Assembly: GCA_008727115.1 (NCBI GenBank) | Contig: CP044131.1 | Location: 3,720,001 to 3,784,000, forward strand | DNA length: 64,000 nt | Source of the DNA: Comamonas testosteroni | Lineage (GTDB): Bacteria; Pseudomonadota; Gammaproteobacteria; Burkholderiales; Burkholderiaceae_C | Direction of reading: 5' to 3' | Notes under the pieces: model-generated | What the model was told of the DNA's origin: nothing | The model's database searches: none | Seen by the model: only the letters and a program-made list of their open reading frames with translations | Translations under genes and position numbers: made by a program | Shown here: one piece after another, positions 34,031-43,205 of the stretch | How positions within the stretch are numbered: the first letter of the stretch is position 1 | Layout of the letters: each line of letters starts with the position of its first letter

Positions 34031-34879
34031 ATGACCCAAGCCTATATTTTGACTTTATCTTGCCCAGACCGCCTGGGCCTGGTGCATGCCGTATCGGGCT
34101 TCTTGCTCGAACAAGGCGGCAATATCGAAGAAGCAGCGCAGTACAACGACCCTGTGACCGGCCTGTTTTTCATGCGCGTGCAGTTTGCCTGCGACGGCAA
34201 AGACACCGCATCGCTGAAGGCCTCTGTGGCCGCCTTGGCCGATCAATACCAAATGCAGTGGAGCCTGCACTCCAAGACCGAGCGCATGAAGACCGTCATC
34301 ATGGTCAGCAAGGAAGGCCACTGCCTCAACGACCTGCTGTTCCGCTGGAAGTCCGGCCTGCTGCCTATCGAGATCAAGGCCATCATCAGCAACCACCGCG
34401 AGTTCTACCAACTCGCGGCCAGCTACAACATCCCCTTCCATCACATTCCCGTGACGGCAGCAACCAAGGCCCAGGCCGAAGAGCGCCAGTTCGAGATCAT
34501 TGAAGAAGAAGGTGCAGAACTGGTGGTTCTGGCCCGCTACATGCAAGTGCTGTCCAATGACCTGTGCAAGAAGCTGGCTGGCCGTGCCATCAATATCCAC
34601 CACAGCTTCCTGCCCAGTTTCAAGGGAGCCAAGCCTTACTACCAGGCCCATGACCGCGGCGTGAAGCTGATCGGCGCAACGGCCCACTATGTAACGGCTG
34701 ACCTGGATGAAGGCCCCATCATCGAACAGGACGTGGCCCGCGCCGACCATACCGACACCGTCGAAACACTCACCGCCCGTGGCCGTGACACCGAAAGCCA
34801 GGTGCTGGCCCGCGCCGTGAAGTGGCACAGCGAGCGTCGCGTGATTCTCAACGGTCACAAGACCGTGGTGTTCCGCTAA
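34031..34879 (+). CDS. purU: formyltetrahydrofolate deformylase
   Basis: The 282-residue cytoplasmic enzyme converts 10-formyl-THF to formate and THF, balancing one-carbon pools and feeding PurT. An N-terminal ACT-type domain (MTQAYILTLSCPDRLGLVHAVSGFL, residues 1-80) is followed by the formyltransferase-like catalytic domain with INIHHSFLPSFKGAKPYYQA, ATAHYVTADLDEGPIIEQDV and the catalytic Asn/His/Asp set. Length and motifs are canonical. The ATG at 34031 starts the ACT domain. The earlier in-frame start at 33959 would add unrelated residues. Confidence 0.95.
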   Translation: MTQAYILTLSCPDRLGLVHAVSGFLLEQGGNIEEAAQYNDPVTGLFFMRVQFACDGKDTASLKASVAALADQYQMQWSLHSKTERMKTVIMVSKEGHCLNDLLFRWKSGLLPIEIKAIISNHREFYQLAASYNIPFHHIPVTAATKAQAEERQFEIIEEEGAELVVLARYMQVLSNDLCKKLAGRAINIHHSFLPSFKGAKPYYQAHDRGVKLIGATAHYVTADLDEGPIIEQDVARADHTDTVETLTARGRDTESQVLARAVKWHSERRVILNGHKTVVFR

Positions 34880-34903
34880 GCCGCAAGGCTTGGGACTGTC
34901 TGC

Positions 34904-35806
34904 ATGACCCGCAGCCCCGGCACTTTGAACAGCATGACGGCTCGGCGCATTCCGCCGATACAGTGCCTGCTCACTTTCGAAGCACTGGCCAGACTGCGCT
35001 CTGTGACGCTGACGGCCGAAGAGCTGTGCGTCACGCCCAGCGCCGTCAGCCACCGGGTCAAGCAGCTGGAACAAATTCTGGGTGCCCGCCTGTTTGGCCG
35101 CACCGACTTCTCACTGACTACGGATGGCAGCGCCTACCTGGCCCATGTCCGTGAGGGCCTGGGTGCACTGCAGCGCTTTCCCGGTGCCGCTGCAGCGCCG
35201 GGGCGCCGACGCCTGAAACTGGCCGTCACCCCCACTTTTGCGCGCGTCATTCTGATCCCGCGCCTGCGTCAGTTCACCGAAGCCTATCCGGAGATCGACA
35301 TTGCGCTGCAGGTCTCCATCCCGCTGCTGGACGTGATTGGCGAAGAGGCCGACCTGATGGTGCGCTTTGGCCCCGGCCACTATGCCGATGTGGAGCACAT
35401 CGAGCTGGCCCGCGACACCATCACGCCGCTGGCATCGCCCAGTTTCATTCGCGAGCATGGCCCGTTTGAGCACCCCGAAAGCCTGGAGGGCATGCCGCTG
35501 CTGCGCAGTCCTCTTGAGCCCTGGCGTACCTGGTTCGCTGCCACCGGCATCGACATGGCCGAGCCGAATGAGGGCTCGCAGTTCAACGACATCGGCCTGA
35601 TGTGTGACGCCGCTTCGGCCAGCATGGGCATTGCCCTGGTACGGCACAAGCTGGGAGCACCCTGGCTGGAGAACGGCACGCTGGTACGCCTGTTCGATGT
35701 AGACGCGCCTAGCCCGCATGCGCATTACCTGTGCTGGAAGACCGGCATCATGGATCGCTGGGAGTGCGCAGCCTTTGCTGACTGGCTGCGCCAGGCCATG
35801 AGTTGA
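34904..35806 (+). CDS. LysR-type transcriptional regulator (GcvA-like)
   Basis: The 300-residue regulator has the HTH RIPPIQCLLTFEALARLRSVTLTAEELCVTPSAVSHRVKQLEQILGARLFGR (residues 15-65, with GcvA-style PP-LL-FEA lead-in) and a substrate-binding domain beginning RRRLKLAVTPTFARVILIPRL. It lies 24 bp downstream of purU on the same strand. GcvA-type regulators elsewhere act on glycine cleavage, so a one-carbon link is possible but unproven. Either ATG 34904 or 34934 could be used. Confidence 0.88.
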   Translation: MTRSPGTLNSMTARRIPPIQCLLTFEALARLRSVTLTAEELCVTPSAVSHRVKQLEQILGARLFGRTDFSLTTDGSAYLAHVREGLGALQRFPGAAAAPGRRRLKLAVTPTFARVILIPRLRQFTEAYPEIDIALQVSIPLLDVIGEEADLMVRFGPGHYADVEHIELARDTITPLASPSFIREHGPFEHPESLEGMPLLRSPLEPWRTWFAATGIDMAEPNEGSQFNDIGLMCDAASASMGIALVRHKLGAPWLENGTLVRLFDVDAPSPHAHYLCWKTGIMDRWECAAFADWLRQAMS

Positions 35807-35915
35807 GGCAATGCGGGAGGGCTGACCGCCCAGCAGTGCTCATTGGTTGCCCCGGCTCAAACCTGCCCTCGTGGCAAAGCTCAGCAATGGATAACGTAGA
35901 TGGAGCAGTCACTGC

Positions 35916-37835
35916 ATGAACCCGCAGCCAAGGCTTTACCCCGGACTTGACCAGAACCTGGCCCTCAACAGCGAGGCGCCCTCTCTGCTCATACGCGCCC
36001 TGGCCGGTACGGGCAAGACCACCACGCTGGCCATCAAGGCTGCCGACCTGATCCAAACCAAGGGTGCCCGCAATGTGCTGATGCTGGCCTATTCGGACGC
36101 AGGCATCAAGGCCATCCAGGATCGACTGACCCGGTTCACTGCTGTTCGCCCCCAGGACCTGCATCTTCTGACACTGGAGCAGCTTTGCGCCCAGATCCTC
36201 AAGGAGCAAGGCGACCCTGCGCCTTTGCTGTCCTCGGCCTTGGAGAAAAATCTTCTCATCCAGCAAGCGCACGCGGCACTGTCTCAAGAGGTCCAGCGGC
36301 ATGGTGAAAGCGACATCCCCGAGCTGGAAGACTACTTTTCCCGCCCCCTGGACATCAGCGCCTTTCTCGCCTTCGAGGCTCAGGCAAAGCAGCGCATGCT
36401 CGAGTGCAGCATGGATGACAGCGGCTGCACGGCTTTGACCTACTGCCGCGACAACGCGCTGGACTATGGCCTGTACCGGCTGCTGCGAAGCTATGAGCGG
36501 CTGCGCGCCGGCCCCACTCAGGAGGCGCTGTTCTATGCGCCTGGCGATTGCACCTATGCCCTGGCCTGCCAGTTGGCGGCATTGGACTTCGGGGCCAGTT
36601 TTGCATGGCTGCAGGGCCGCTTCGACGCCGTGCTGTTCGACGAGCTGCAGGACCTAGACGAAGCCGCTTTGCTGGTGCTGCGCCACCTGGCGCGGGGCAA
36701 CGGCCGCTTCATCGGCGTGGGCGACTTCAACCAGCACATCCTGCCCGGAGCCGCCTCCATTTTTGGGGACAGCGCCCAGCGCATCCTGCAGGAGCTGCCC
36801 GCAGATACTGCTCAGGCCACACTCAACACCACCTACCGCTTCGGCCCCGTCATCTGCCAGGAGCTGAACCTGCTCTTCGGTGTGGAGTTTGAGGCCCATT
36901 ACCGCAATGCCACAGCCTGGTTTGAACATCGTCATGGAGACCATGAGGAATGCGCCCGGCAGTTGCTGGACATCCATGCCACCGTGACCCGCCTGCCACG
37001 CAAGCCGCAGCTTTCACCCGCCGTGCTGCGTGTCATCCTGCGTTCGCCTGAAGACTCGATACAGCTTGAATGGCTGTTCGCTCACGAAGGCGTTCACTAT
37101 GCGTGCAAAGGCATACAGCGCTTCTACCAGCGTCGCGAAATTGCACTGGTACTGGCCATGCTCTGGGCCATGCAAGGCTGCAGTGGTGCAGCCCAGCTCT
37201 CGCAAGGCATTCTGAGCAGTGCGATTGAAGGACTGATGCGCTACGCGCGCCATGCCAATCCCCCCGACCAAGATCTGCTGGCCAACGGCCTTTTCGATAT
37301 GGCAGCACTGGGCGACGCACCACCGGAGTCAGATACGTTGCGCATTGCAACCGAACTCATGGGGCAGCAAGCCGCCATACGCCGATTTTTTTCAGTCCGC
37401 ATCGCGCCAGAGTCTCCCGCTGCTCGATGGCTGGCCCTTCCCGCAGAACATTGCGCCGATGCAGGAAAGCTCTGCAGCCACCCTCTGCTGCAGCAGTTTT
37501 TTGCTCAGGCTTGCATCAGCCTGGATGAGTTGCAGCAATGCCTGGCCAGCCTGAAAGCACTGTCTCGCATCTGCACCGGACTGTCGGTCGATGAGTTCCT
37601 GGGTCGTCTGAGCCTCATGGTCCAGTCCAGCATCGCACAGCACCAGCGCCAGGAAAGGCCCAGTCTTCAACTACTCACGGTGGAGCGCAGCAAAGGCCAT
37701 GAATACGAATACGTGGCCGTGCCTTTTGTCGACTCCCGGCATTTCTCCTCCAATGCCAGCAGCCCGCAACGCAACATGCTCTACGTCGCCATGACCCGCG
37801 CCAGCAAGCGCCTGTGGGTGCTGGAAAGCAGCTGA
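35916..37835 (+). CDS. divergent UvrD/Rep-like superfamily 1 helicase
   Basis: The 639-residue putative 3'-5' DNA helicase has motif I LAGTGKTTTLAIK (~residue 31), motif Ia MLAYSDAGIKAIQDRL, motif II LFDELQDLDE (~245), motif III IGVGDFNQHILPGA, motif IV TLNTTYRFG, motif V LLTVERSKGHEYEYVAVPF and motif VI MLYVAMTRASKRLWV. In typical UvrD the third motif reads GDDDQSIY and motif V has H-x-SKGLE, so this is an outlying clade. No nuclease domain or partner gene is adjacent. The gene stands alone between a LysR regulator and a solute receptor. Confidence 0.85.
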   Translation: MNPQPRLYPGLDQNLALNSEAPSLLIRALAGTGKTTTLAIKAADLIQTKGARNVLMLAYSDAGIKAIQDRLTRFTAVRPQDLHLLTLEQLCAQILKEQGDPAPLLSSALEKNLLIQQAHAALSQEVQRHGESDIPELEDYFSRPLDISAFLAFEAQAKQRMLECSMDDSGCTALTYCRDNALDYGLYRLLRSYERLRAGPTQEALFYAPGDCTYALACQLAALDFGASFAWLQGRFDAVLFDELQDLDEAALLVLRHLARGNGRFIGVGDFNQHILPGAASIFGDSAQRILQELPADTAQATLNTTYRFGPVICQELNLLFGVEFEAHYRNATAWFEHRHGDHEECARQLLDIHATVTRLPRKPQLSPAVLRVILRSPEDSIQLEWLFAHEGVHYACKGIQRFYQRREIALVLAMLWAMQGCSGAAQLSQGILSSAIEGLMRYARHANPPDQDLLANGLFDMAALGDAPPESDTLRIATELMGQQAAIRRFFSVRIAPESPAARWLALPAEHCADAGKLCSHPLLQQFFAQACISLDELQQCLASLKALSRICTGLSVDEFLGRLSLMVQSSIAQHQRQERPSLQLLTVERSKGHEYEYVAVPFVDSRHFSSNASSPQRNMLYVAMTRASKRLWVLESS

Positions 37836-37993
37836 TCACACAAGAGGCCAAGGCCTGATGCAGCTCAAGACCTCGCCCCACACGCAGGTCAAAACTGCGT
37901 AACGTCGCAGCAGGCAGACATTGCCGCATTTGCCCTCTTTCGTCTGTCAGGAGTCCCTTCCACCATGGACTCACAACAACGAGGAGGAGACCC

Positions 37994-39112
37994 ATGCCAA
38001 CCCCTTTGCGCTGCAGCTGGCTTCTGGCTGCCAGCATCGCCGCCCTGCCCCTGCAGGCTCAGGAAAGCCCCATCATCATCGGTGCCAGCCTGCCGCTGTC
38101 CGGCGCACAGGCTGAGGCAGGCAAGGAAAGCCTGAGCATCATGCAAGCCCAGGTGGAGGCATTCAACAAGCTGGGGGGACTCGGAGGCAAGCCTCTGACC
38201 CTCAAGGTGCTGGACGATGCCTATGAGCCGCAGCGCGCTGCCAGCAATGCACGCCAGTTGATTGAGCAAGGGGCGGTGGCCCTGCTCAACTGCTGGGGCT
38301 CGGCCAATTGCACCGCCATGCAGCCTGAGGTGCAGCAGGGCCAGACCGCGCTGGTGGGCGTCATTGCCGGAGCCGGCAGTACGCGCCAACAACCAAGCCG
38401 CTTTATCTACCCGCTGCGCGCCAGCACCGAAGCTGAAGTTGCCGCCATGCTGCAGCAAATGCTGACCATAGGCCTGCAACGGATCGCCATCGTTCATCAA
38501 AATGACGGCTTCGGCCAAGACAGCCTGCAGATTGCTTTGGCAGCCTTTACCCGCAGAGGCCTCAAGCCCGTCACCACGCTGGCCATAGAGGCATCGGGCA
38601 GCAATGCCCCAAGCCTGGCCAGCCAGCTGGCTGCACAGCCCGACCTGCAGGGTGTCATCGTGCTGGCAGCCGCACCGGCGACTACCGGCCTGATCACCAT
38701 GGCCAGAAAAGCCCATGTCACCGCACCGTTCTACAACCTGGCGGCCCAGGCCAATCACGCTCTAGTGCAAGGCCTGGGCACGTATACACGCGGCATTGCC
38801 TTCACCACCCTGGTGCCCAGCCCCTGGAAAGGAGCCGTCCCCGCCGTCAAGGACTACCAGCAGTTGGTCAATCGGGCGGGCATGCCGCCAGCCTCCTATC
38901 TGGGGCTGGAAGTCTTTCTCAATACCCGAACCTTGCTGGATGCGCTGCGCAAGACAGGGCCCGCAAACCCTCGCGCCAGCCTGCCGAGCACGCTCGACGC
39001 CATGGGTGAAGTTCGCTATGGAGCCATGCATCTGCGCTTTACACCGCCACGCACCGGCTCCAGCTATGTAGGATTGACCATGATTGACGCAGGCGGCCAA
39101 TTCAGAGAATAA
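37994..39112 (+). CDS. Peripla_BP_6 substrate-binding protein, orphan
   Basis: The 372-residue secreted receptor has a Sec signal (MPTPLRCSWLLAASIAALPLQAQ) and the Liv-type fold: IIIGASLPLSGAQAEAGKE, GKPLTLKVLDDAYEPQRAASNARQLI, ALLNCWGSANCTAM, IAIVHQNDGFGQDSLQIAL. A strong GAGGAGGAGA site precedes the ATG. It resembles the receptor at 14914 (shared D-D-x-YEP-R/x-N block and QND-GQ-L strand), so the two are paralogues. No permease genes adjoin. A cysteine pair in NCWGSANC is unusual and may form a disulfide in the ligand cleft. Confidence 0.87.
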   Translation: MPTPLRCSWLLAASIAALPLQAQESPIIIGASLPLSGAQAEAGKESLSIMQAQVEAFNKLGGLGGKPLTLKVLDDAYEPQRAASNARQLIEQGAVALLNCWGSANCTAMQPEVQQGQTALVGVIAGAGSTRQQPSRFIYPLRASTEAEVAAMLQQMLTIGLQRIAIVHQNDGFGQDSLQIALAAFTRRGLKPVTTLAIEASGSNAPSLASQLAAQPDLQGVIVLAAAPATTGLITMARKAHVTAPFYNLAAQANHALVQGLGTYTRGIAFTTLVPSPWKGAVPAVKDYQQLVNRAGMPPASYLGLEVFLNTRTLLDALRKTGPANPRASLPSTLDAMGEVRYGAMHLRFTPPRTGSSYVGLTMIDAGGQFRE

Positions 39113-39118
39113 AACGGC

Positions 39119-39162
39119 TCAAACGCTTACCCACAAATCGCTTATAGCTATGATTTTTACAC
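39119..39162 (-). repeat. family B repeat, variant half-element
   Basis: Plus strand CTCAAACGCTTACCCACAAA, TCGC, TATAGCTATGATTTTTA. The first 16 bases match the copy at 3048 with one or two changes. It lies directly after the receptor stop. Confidence 0.6.
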
Positions 39163-39250
39163 CTCCCTGCTCTACAAGCACAGAGCATTTCAAACAGCTT
39201 TGCAATAAAGCTCACACCGCAGCCCAGGCGCATCCCCTACATTTGCAGAC

Positions 39251-40798
39251 ATGACGCCTGCCAGCACCTTCACCGATCTTGTGGCCAGCTCCAGCGTGGC
39301 CGCGAATGCCGCACATCAACAGCCTGAGCCATCCGAGCGCGCCCGACGCCAGGCCGAAGTGCTTGCCGCCCTGCGCCCCCATGTGCCCGCCCATGCCTTG
39401 CTTTATCAAAGCGAAGACACCACCCCCTATGAGTGCGATGGTCTGACCGCCTACCGCCAGCGCCCCCTCCTGGTCTGCCTGCCCGAAACCTACGAACAGG
39501 TGCAAGCCGTCCTCAAGGCCTGCCACGCCATCAACGCGCCAGTGATTGCGCGCGGCGCAGGCACGGGCTTGTCCGGCGGTGCCATGCCCCACCCCATGGG
39601 CGTGACCCTGTCGCTGGCCAAGTTCAACAAGATTCTCGATGTCGATGCCGCCAGCCGTACTGCCCTGGTGCAATGCGGCGTGCGCAACCTCGCCATCAGC
39701 GAAGCCGCCGCGCCCTATGACCTGTACTACGCGCCCGACCCCAGCAGCCAGATTGCCTGCACGATTGGCGGCAATGTGGCCGAAAACTCGGGGGGCGTGC
39801 ACTGCCTCAAATACGGGTTGACGGTGCACAACGTGCTGAAAGTCAAGGGTTTCACCATCGAGGGCGAGCCCGTCGAATTCGGCTCCGATGCGCTGGACAC
39901 CCCCGGCCTGGACTTGCTGGCCATCATGATTGGCAGCGAGGGCATGCTGGCCGTGGTCACCGAAGTGACCGTCAAGCTCATTCCCAAGCCCATGCTGGCG
40001 CGCTGCATCATGGCCAGCTTTGACGATGTGCGCAAAGCCGGCGACGCCGTCGCCGCCGTGATTGCCGCAGGCATCATCCCGGCCGGTCTTGAGATGATGG
40101 ACAAGCCCATGACGGCCGCCGTCGAAGACTTTGTGCGCGCAGGCTATGACCTGACGGCCGAGGCCATCCTGCTGTGCGAATCCGACGGCACACCCGAAGA
40201 GGTCGAAGAAGAAATTGCCCACATGAGCGAGGTACTGCGCAGCGCTGGTGCCACCGCCATCACCGTGAGCGCCAGCGAGGAAGAGCGCCTGCGCTTCTGG
40301 AGCGGACGCAAGAATGCCTTCCCCGCCAGCGGACGCATCAGCCCCGACTACATGTGCATGGACTCCACCATTCCGCGCAAGCGCCTGGCCGACATCCTGC
40401 TGGCGATTCAGGAGATGGAGAAGAAATACCAGCTGCGCTGCGTCAACGTGTTCCACGCGGGCGACGGCAACCTGCACCCGCTGATCCTGTTCGATGCCAA
40501 CGACCTCGACGAGTTGCACCGCTGCGAACTGTTTGGCGCCGACATTCTGGAAACCAGTGTGGCCATGGGCGGCACGGTCACGGGTGAACACGGTGTGGGA
40601 GTGGAAAAGCTCAACAGCATGTGCACCCAGTTCACCACCGCAGAAAACGCCCAGATGTTCGCGCTCAAGGCGGCGTTTGATCCGCAGTCCCTGCTCAACC
40701 CGGGCAAGGTGATTCCCACGCTCAACCGCTGTGCCGAATACGGCAAGATGCTGGTGCGCGGTGGGCAGATCAGCCACCCCGACCTCCCGCGCTTCTGA
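39251..40798 (+). CDS. FAD-linked oxidase, glycolate oxidase subunit GlcD-like
   Basis: The 515-residue flavoenzyme of the GlcD/D-lactate dehydrogenase family oxidises a 2-hydroxy acid. The FAD_binding_4 domain carries VIARGAGTGLSGGAMPHPMGV (~residue 100) and IACTIGGNVAENSGGVHCLKYGLT (~172). The C-terminal cap ends VNVFHAGDGNLHPLILFD and TVTGEHGVGVEKL, with His residues that bind substrate/metal. GlcE and GlcF partners are not next to it in this window, so it could be a stand-alone D-2-hydroxyacid dehydrogenase. The ankyrin gene that follows after 106 bp is unrelated in function. Confidence 0.9.
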   Translation: MTPASTFTDLVASSSVAANAAHQQPEPSERARRQAEVLAALRPHVPAHALLYQSEDTTPYECDGLTAYRQRPLLVCLPETYEQVQAVLKACHAINAPVIARGAGTGLSGGAMPHPMGVTLSLAKFNKILDVDAASRTALVQCGVRNLAISEAAAPYDLYYAPDPSSQIACTIGGNVAENSGGVHCLKYGLTVHNVLKVKGFTIEGEPVEFGSDALDTPGLDLLAIMIGSEGMLAVVTEVTVKLIPKPMLARCIMASFDDVRKAGDAVAAVIAAGIIPAGLEMMDKPMTAAVEDFVRAGYDLTAEAILLCESDGTPEEVEEEIAHMSEVLRSAGATAITVSASEEERLRFWSGRKNAFPASGRISPDYMCMDSTIPRKRLADILLAIQEMEKKYQLRCVNVFHAGDGNLHPLILFDANDLDELHRCELFGADILETSVAMGGTVTGEHGVGVEKLNSMCTQFTTAENAQMFALKAAFDPQSLLNPGKVIPTLNRCAEYGKMLVRGGQISHPDLPRF

Positions 40799-40904
40799 GT
40801 CAGGGCCACAGCCCGCTCCACGCTCCATACAGACAAGCCCTCATACTCGCGCCTGCATTCAGCGCCAGCATGGGGGCTTGTTGTTTTTTGACAGGAGCAC
40901 GCTC

Positions 40905-41261
40905 ATGGCCAGTGCAGGCGGAGACTGGAAAGACATGTACAACGCAGCCGAGCGTGGTGATGCGGCCTGCGTGCGCTTTCACCTCAGCGAAGGCGTAGAT
41001 GTGGACTATCAACACCCGGAGGTCATGCTTTCAGCCCTGGTCAGCAGCATCATGCAGGGCCATGAAGAGATTGCCCGCATCCTGCTGGAGCATGGTGCCG
41101 ACCCCAACCTGCCGGCTCAGCTCGACGAGCTGACACCATTGCAGGCAGCACGCCGGTACCAGCGCCCCGGCATGACTGCGCTGCTGCAGCAATTCGGAGC
41201 CTGCGAACCACAGCAACGCCGCAGCTTCTGGCAACTCTGGCAGCGCTGGCTACCTCTATAG
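40905..41261 (+). CDS. ankyrin-repeat protein
   Basis: The 118-residue soluble protein has about three ankyrin repeats: MYNAAERGDAACVRFHLSEGVDVDY, ALVSSIMQGHEEIARILLEHGADPN and ELTPLQAARRYQRPGMTALLQQFGA. A basic, Trp-rich tail (RRSFWQLWQRWLPL) may contact a membrane. Ankyrin repeats mediate protein contacts; the partner is unknown. The ATG at 40905 follows ACAGGAGC and is chosen over upstream in-frame sequence that overlaps the GlcD-like gene. Its stop is one base from the stop of the convergent dsdA. Confidence 0.85.
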   Translation: MASAGGDWKDMYNAAERGDAACVRFHLSEGVDVDYQHPEVMLSALVSSIMQGHEEIARILLEHGADPNLPAQLDELTPLQAARRYQRPGMTALLQQFGACEPQQRRSFWQLWQRWLPL

Positions 41262-41262
41262 G

Positions 41263-42633
41263 CTAGGGCCGCCCAGCTCCCGCAGACAGCGCTGTATTCA
41301 AGGCCTTGCCACGCGCCAAGAAATGCGCATATTCCTCAGCCGGCACAAACAGTCCACCTGTGGTCCACACGATATGCGTGGCATTCGTCATATGCGGCAG
41401 CAGGTTCTGGCGCTGCAGATAGTCCTGTCCGGCCGCACTTTCCAGCAAGGCACGCGGTCCGCTAAAGCCTGCAGCTGCCGATGGCTCGATCTGCAGGCCC
41501 TCGGTTTGCTGCAGCAGAGCCAGATGGTTGAACAGCGTCTCGTCCTCCACCGTGAACACACCGCCCAGAAAGCCACGCACCACATCGGCCGCCAGCTCTG
41601 ATGCAGCGGGCACCGCCAGGCCGTCGGCCTCGGTCTGGTTGTTCAGACCCAGCTCATAGACCGATGGATGCTGAGCCACACTAGGCAATGCAGCCGTGCC
41701 TGCCAGCATTTCCAGCATGAAGCACGGCGACTGCACGGGCTCGGCAAAAAAGCAGTGCACGTTAGTGCCAAAGGCCTGCTGCAAGCCCAGCGCCACACCG
41801 CCAGGTGCGCCGCCCACACCACAAGGGATGTAGACAAACAAAGGGTGTTTTTCATCGACAACTCGCTTGTGCTTTGCGAGTTTCGCTACCAGATAAGGAG
41901 CAGATGCCGCATAACCCAGCAGCAGGGACAACGAGTGCTCGTCATCCACAAAATGGCAATGCGGATCCTGCTCGGCCAGGGCGCGTCCCGCCGCCACGGC
42001 CTGGGCGTAGTCGCCCTCGTGCTCGACGACTTCCACGCCGCGTGCACGCAAACGCAGCTTCTTCCACGGCTTGGCATCGGCCGACATATGCACCACGGCC
42101 TTGAAGCCCAGGGCTGAAGCCATGACGCCGATCGACAGGCCCAGATTGCCGGTCGAGCCTACCGCCACTTGGTACTGAGCAAACACGGTGCGTGCAGCAT
42201 CAGAGACTAAATGTAGATAGTCGCCATCGGCCAGCAGGCCGTGCTTCTGCGCGACCTGTTCGGCATATTCCAGCACCTCATGCACGCCACCACGGGCCTT
42301 GACCGAGCCTGCCACCGGCAGGCTGTGGTCGGCCTTGACCCACATCTGCCCCATGGCTTGCGGCAAGCCCAGCGCCTGCTGCATCTGCGGCACTGCCAGC
42401 AGGTCTGACTCGATACGACCTGCTGTGGCTTCAAGCTCGGGAAACAGCTTCTGCAGCAGCGGTGCAAAACGCGCCATGCGCTCCACCGCCTGCTCAACCT
42501 CAGCACGGCCAAGGGTCATCGTGGAAATGCAGTGCTCGGTGCGCCCAGCCCAGACGGCAGGTTGGGCATGAAGCAGTGCATTCACCGTCTGCTGGATCAA
42601 AGGCTGGGAAGTGAGGGCTTCGGTAATTGACAT
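41263..42633 (-). CDS. dsdA: D-serine ammonia-lyase
   Basis: The 456-residue PLP enzyme converts D-serine to pyruvate and ammonia. The PLP-binding Lys is in [17 protein letters not shown] (~residue 115), the phosphate loop is [21 protein letters not shown], and [17 protein letters not shown] and [14 protein letters not shown] are DsdA-specific blocks. Length agrees with E. coli DsdA (442). No dsdC regulator or dsdX permease is adjacent. The enzyme probably detoxifies D-serine. The neighbour on its upstream side is a DUF4148 protein on the same strand, separated by about 100 bp. Confidence 0.95.
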   Translation of the reverse strand: MSITEALTSQPLIQQTVNALLHAQPAVWAGRTEHCISTMTLGRAEVEQAVERMARFAPLLQKLFPELEATAGRIESDLLAVPQMQQALGLPQAMGQMWVKADHSLPVAGSVKARGGVHEVLEYAEQVAQKHGLLADGDYLHLVSDAARTVFAQYQVAVGSTGNLGLSIGVMASALGFKAVVHMSADAKPWKKLRLRARGVEVVEHEGDYAQAVAAGRALAEQDPHCHFVDDEHSLSLLLGYAASAPYLVAKLAKHKRVVDEKHPLFVYIPCGVGGAPGGVALGLQQAFGTNVHCFFAEPVQSPCFMLEMLAGTAALPSVAQHPSVYELGLNNQTEADGLAVPAASELAADVVRGFLGGVFTVEDETLFNHLALLQQTEGLQIEPSAAAGFSGPRALLESAAGQDYLQRQNLLPHMTNATHIVWTTGGLFVPAEEYAHFLARGKALNTALSAGAGRP

Positions 42634-42730
42634 GACGGCAAAGATTTCAATACGCGGCCTGCATGGTAGCCGCCCTCTGCTTTTCAGCTCACAAAGCCTG
42701 CCTTTGATCGGAAAAATTCACGACCGTGAG

Positions 42731-43081
42731 TCAACCGCTGATAGCGCGCAACCGGCCCTCGCGCTGCGCCGGGGTTTCCGTGAGCAATTCATTGACGACC
42801 TCCTCGCGTGTCTTGCCGCCACCAGCCTGTGGCTGCTCGGCAGGATAGGCACTGGAGTTGAAGCGTGATGCACCACCCTCACGCACTGCTGCGGCGGCCT
42901 CTGCCCTCACCTGCTCACGCGTCTTGCTGCTGCGAAAATGGTCGGGGTAGGTCTTGACCCCCGCCTCGTTGTTCGCGGGATGCCAGTAGTTGTCGGCCAT
43001 GGCGGCGCCAGGCAGTATCAGCGCTGCCGAAGCGGCCAGGCTGGCAATCAGGGAGGTGGAAAACAGGCGACGTTGCGTCAT
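42731..43081 (-). CDS. DUF4148 domain protein, exported
   Basis: The 116-residue secreted small protein has a Sec signal (MTQRRLFSTSLIASLAASAALILPGAAMA) followed by a DUF4148-like region with the recurring TREQVRAEAAAAVREGG and TREEVVNELL pair. Such proteins are abundant in Burkholderiales and have unknown function. The ATG at 43081 is preferred to 43096 because it starts a clean signal peptide, with GAAAGGAT upstream. It lies directly downstream of the RND operon but the 124-bp gap suggests a separate transcript. Confidence 0.82.
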   Translation of the reverse strand: MTQRRLFSTSLIASLAASAALILPGAAMADNYWHPANNEAGVKTYPDHFRSSKTREQVRAEAAAAVREGGASRFNSSAYPAEQPQAGGGKTREEVVNELLTETPAQREGRLRAISG

Positions 43082-43205
43082 GGAAGATCCTTTCAAAAGC
43101 GGTTGTTGGGCTTTCTTTCCCTGGCTTTTTCAAGGCTTGAGGAAAGATGCCTCCACTGTAGAAATTCACTCCCGACAAGAGCCCCACCGCACGGTGACAT
43201 TGCTG

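Noticed and set aside
39212..40828. 538-codon minus-strand ORF
   Set aside because: It mirrors the GlcD-like gene on the other strand. The composition is biased (His, Gly, Val) and typical of a shadow frame.
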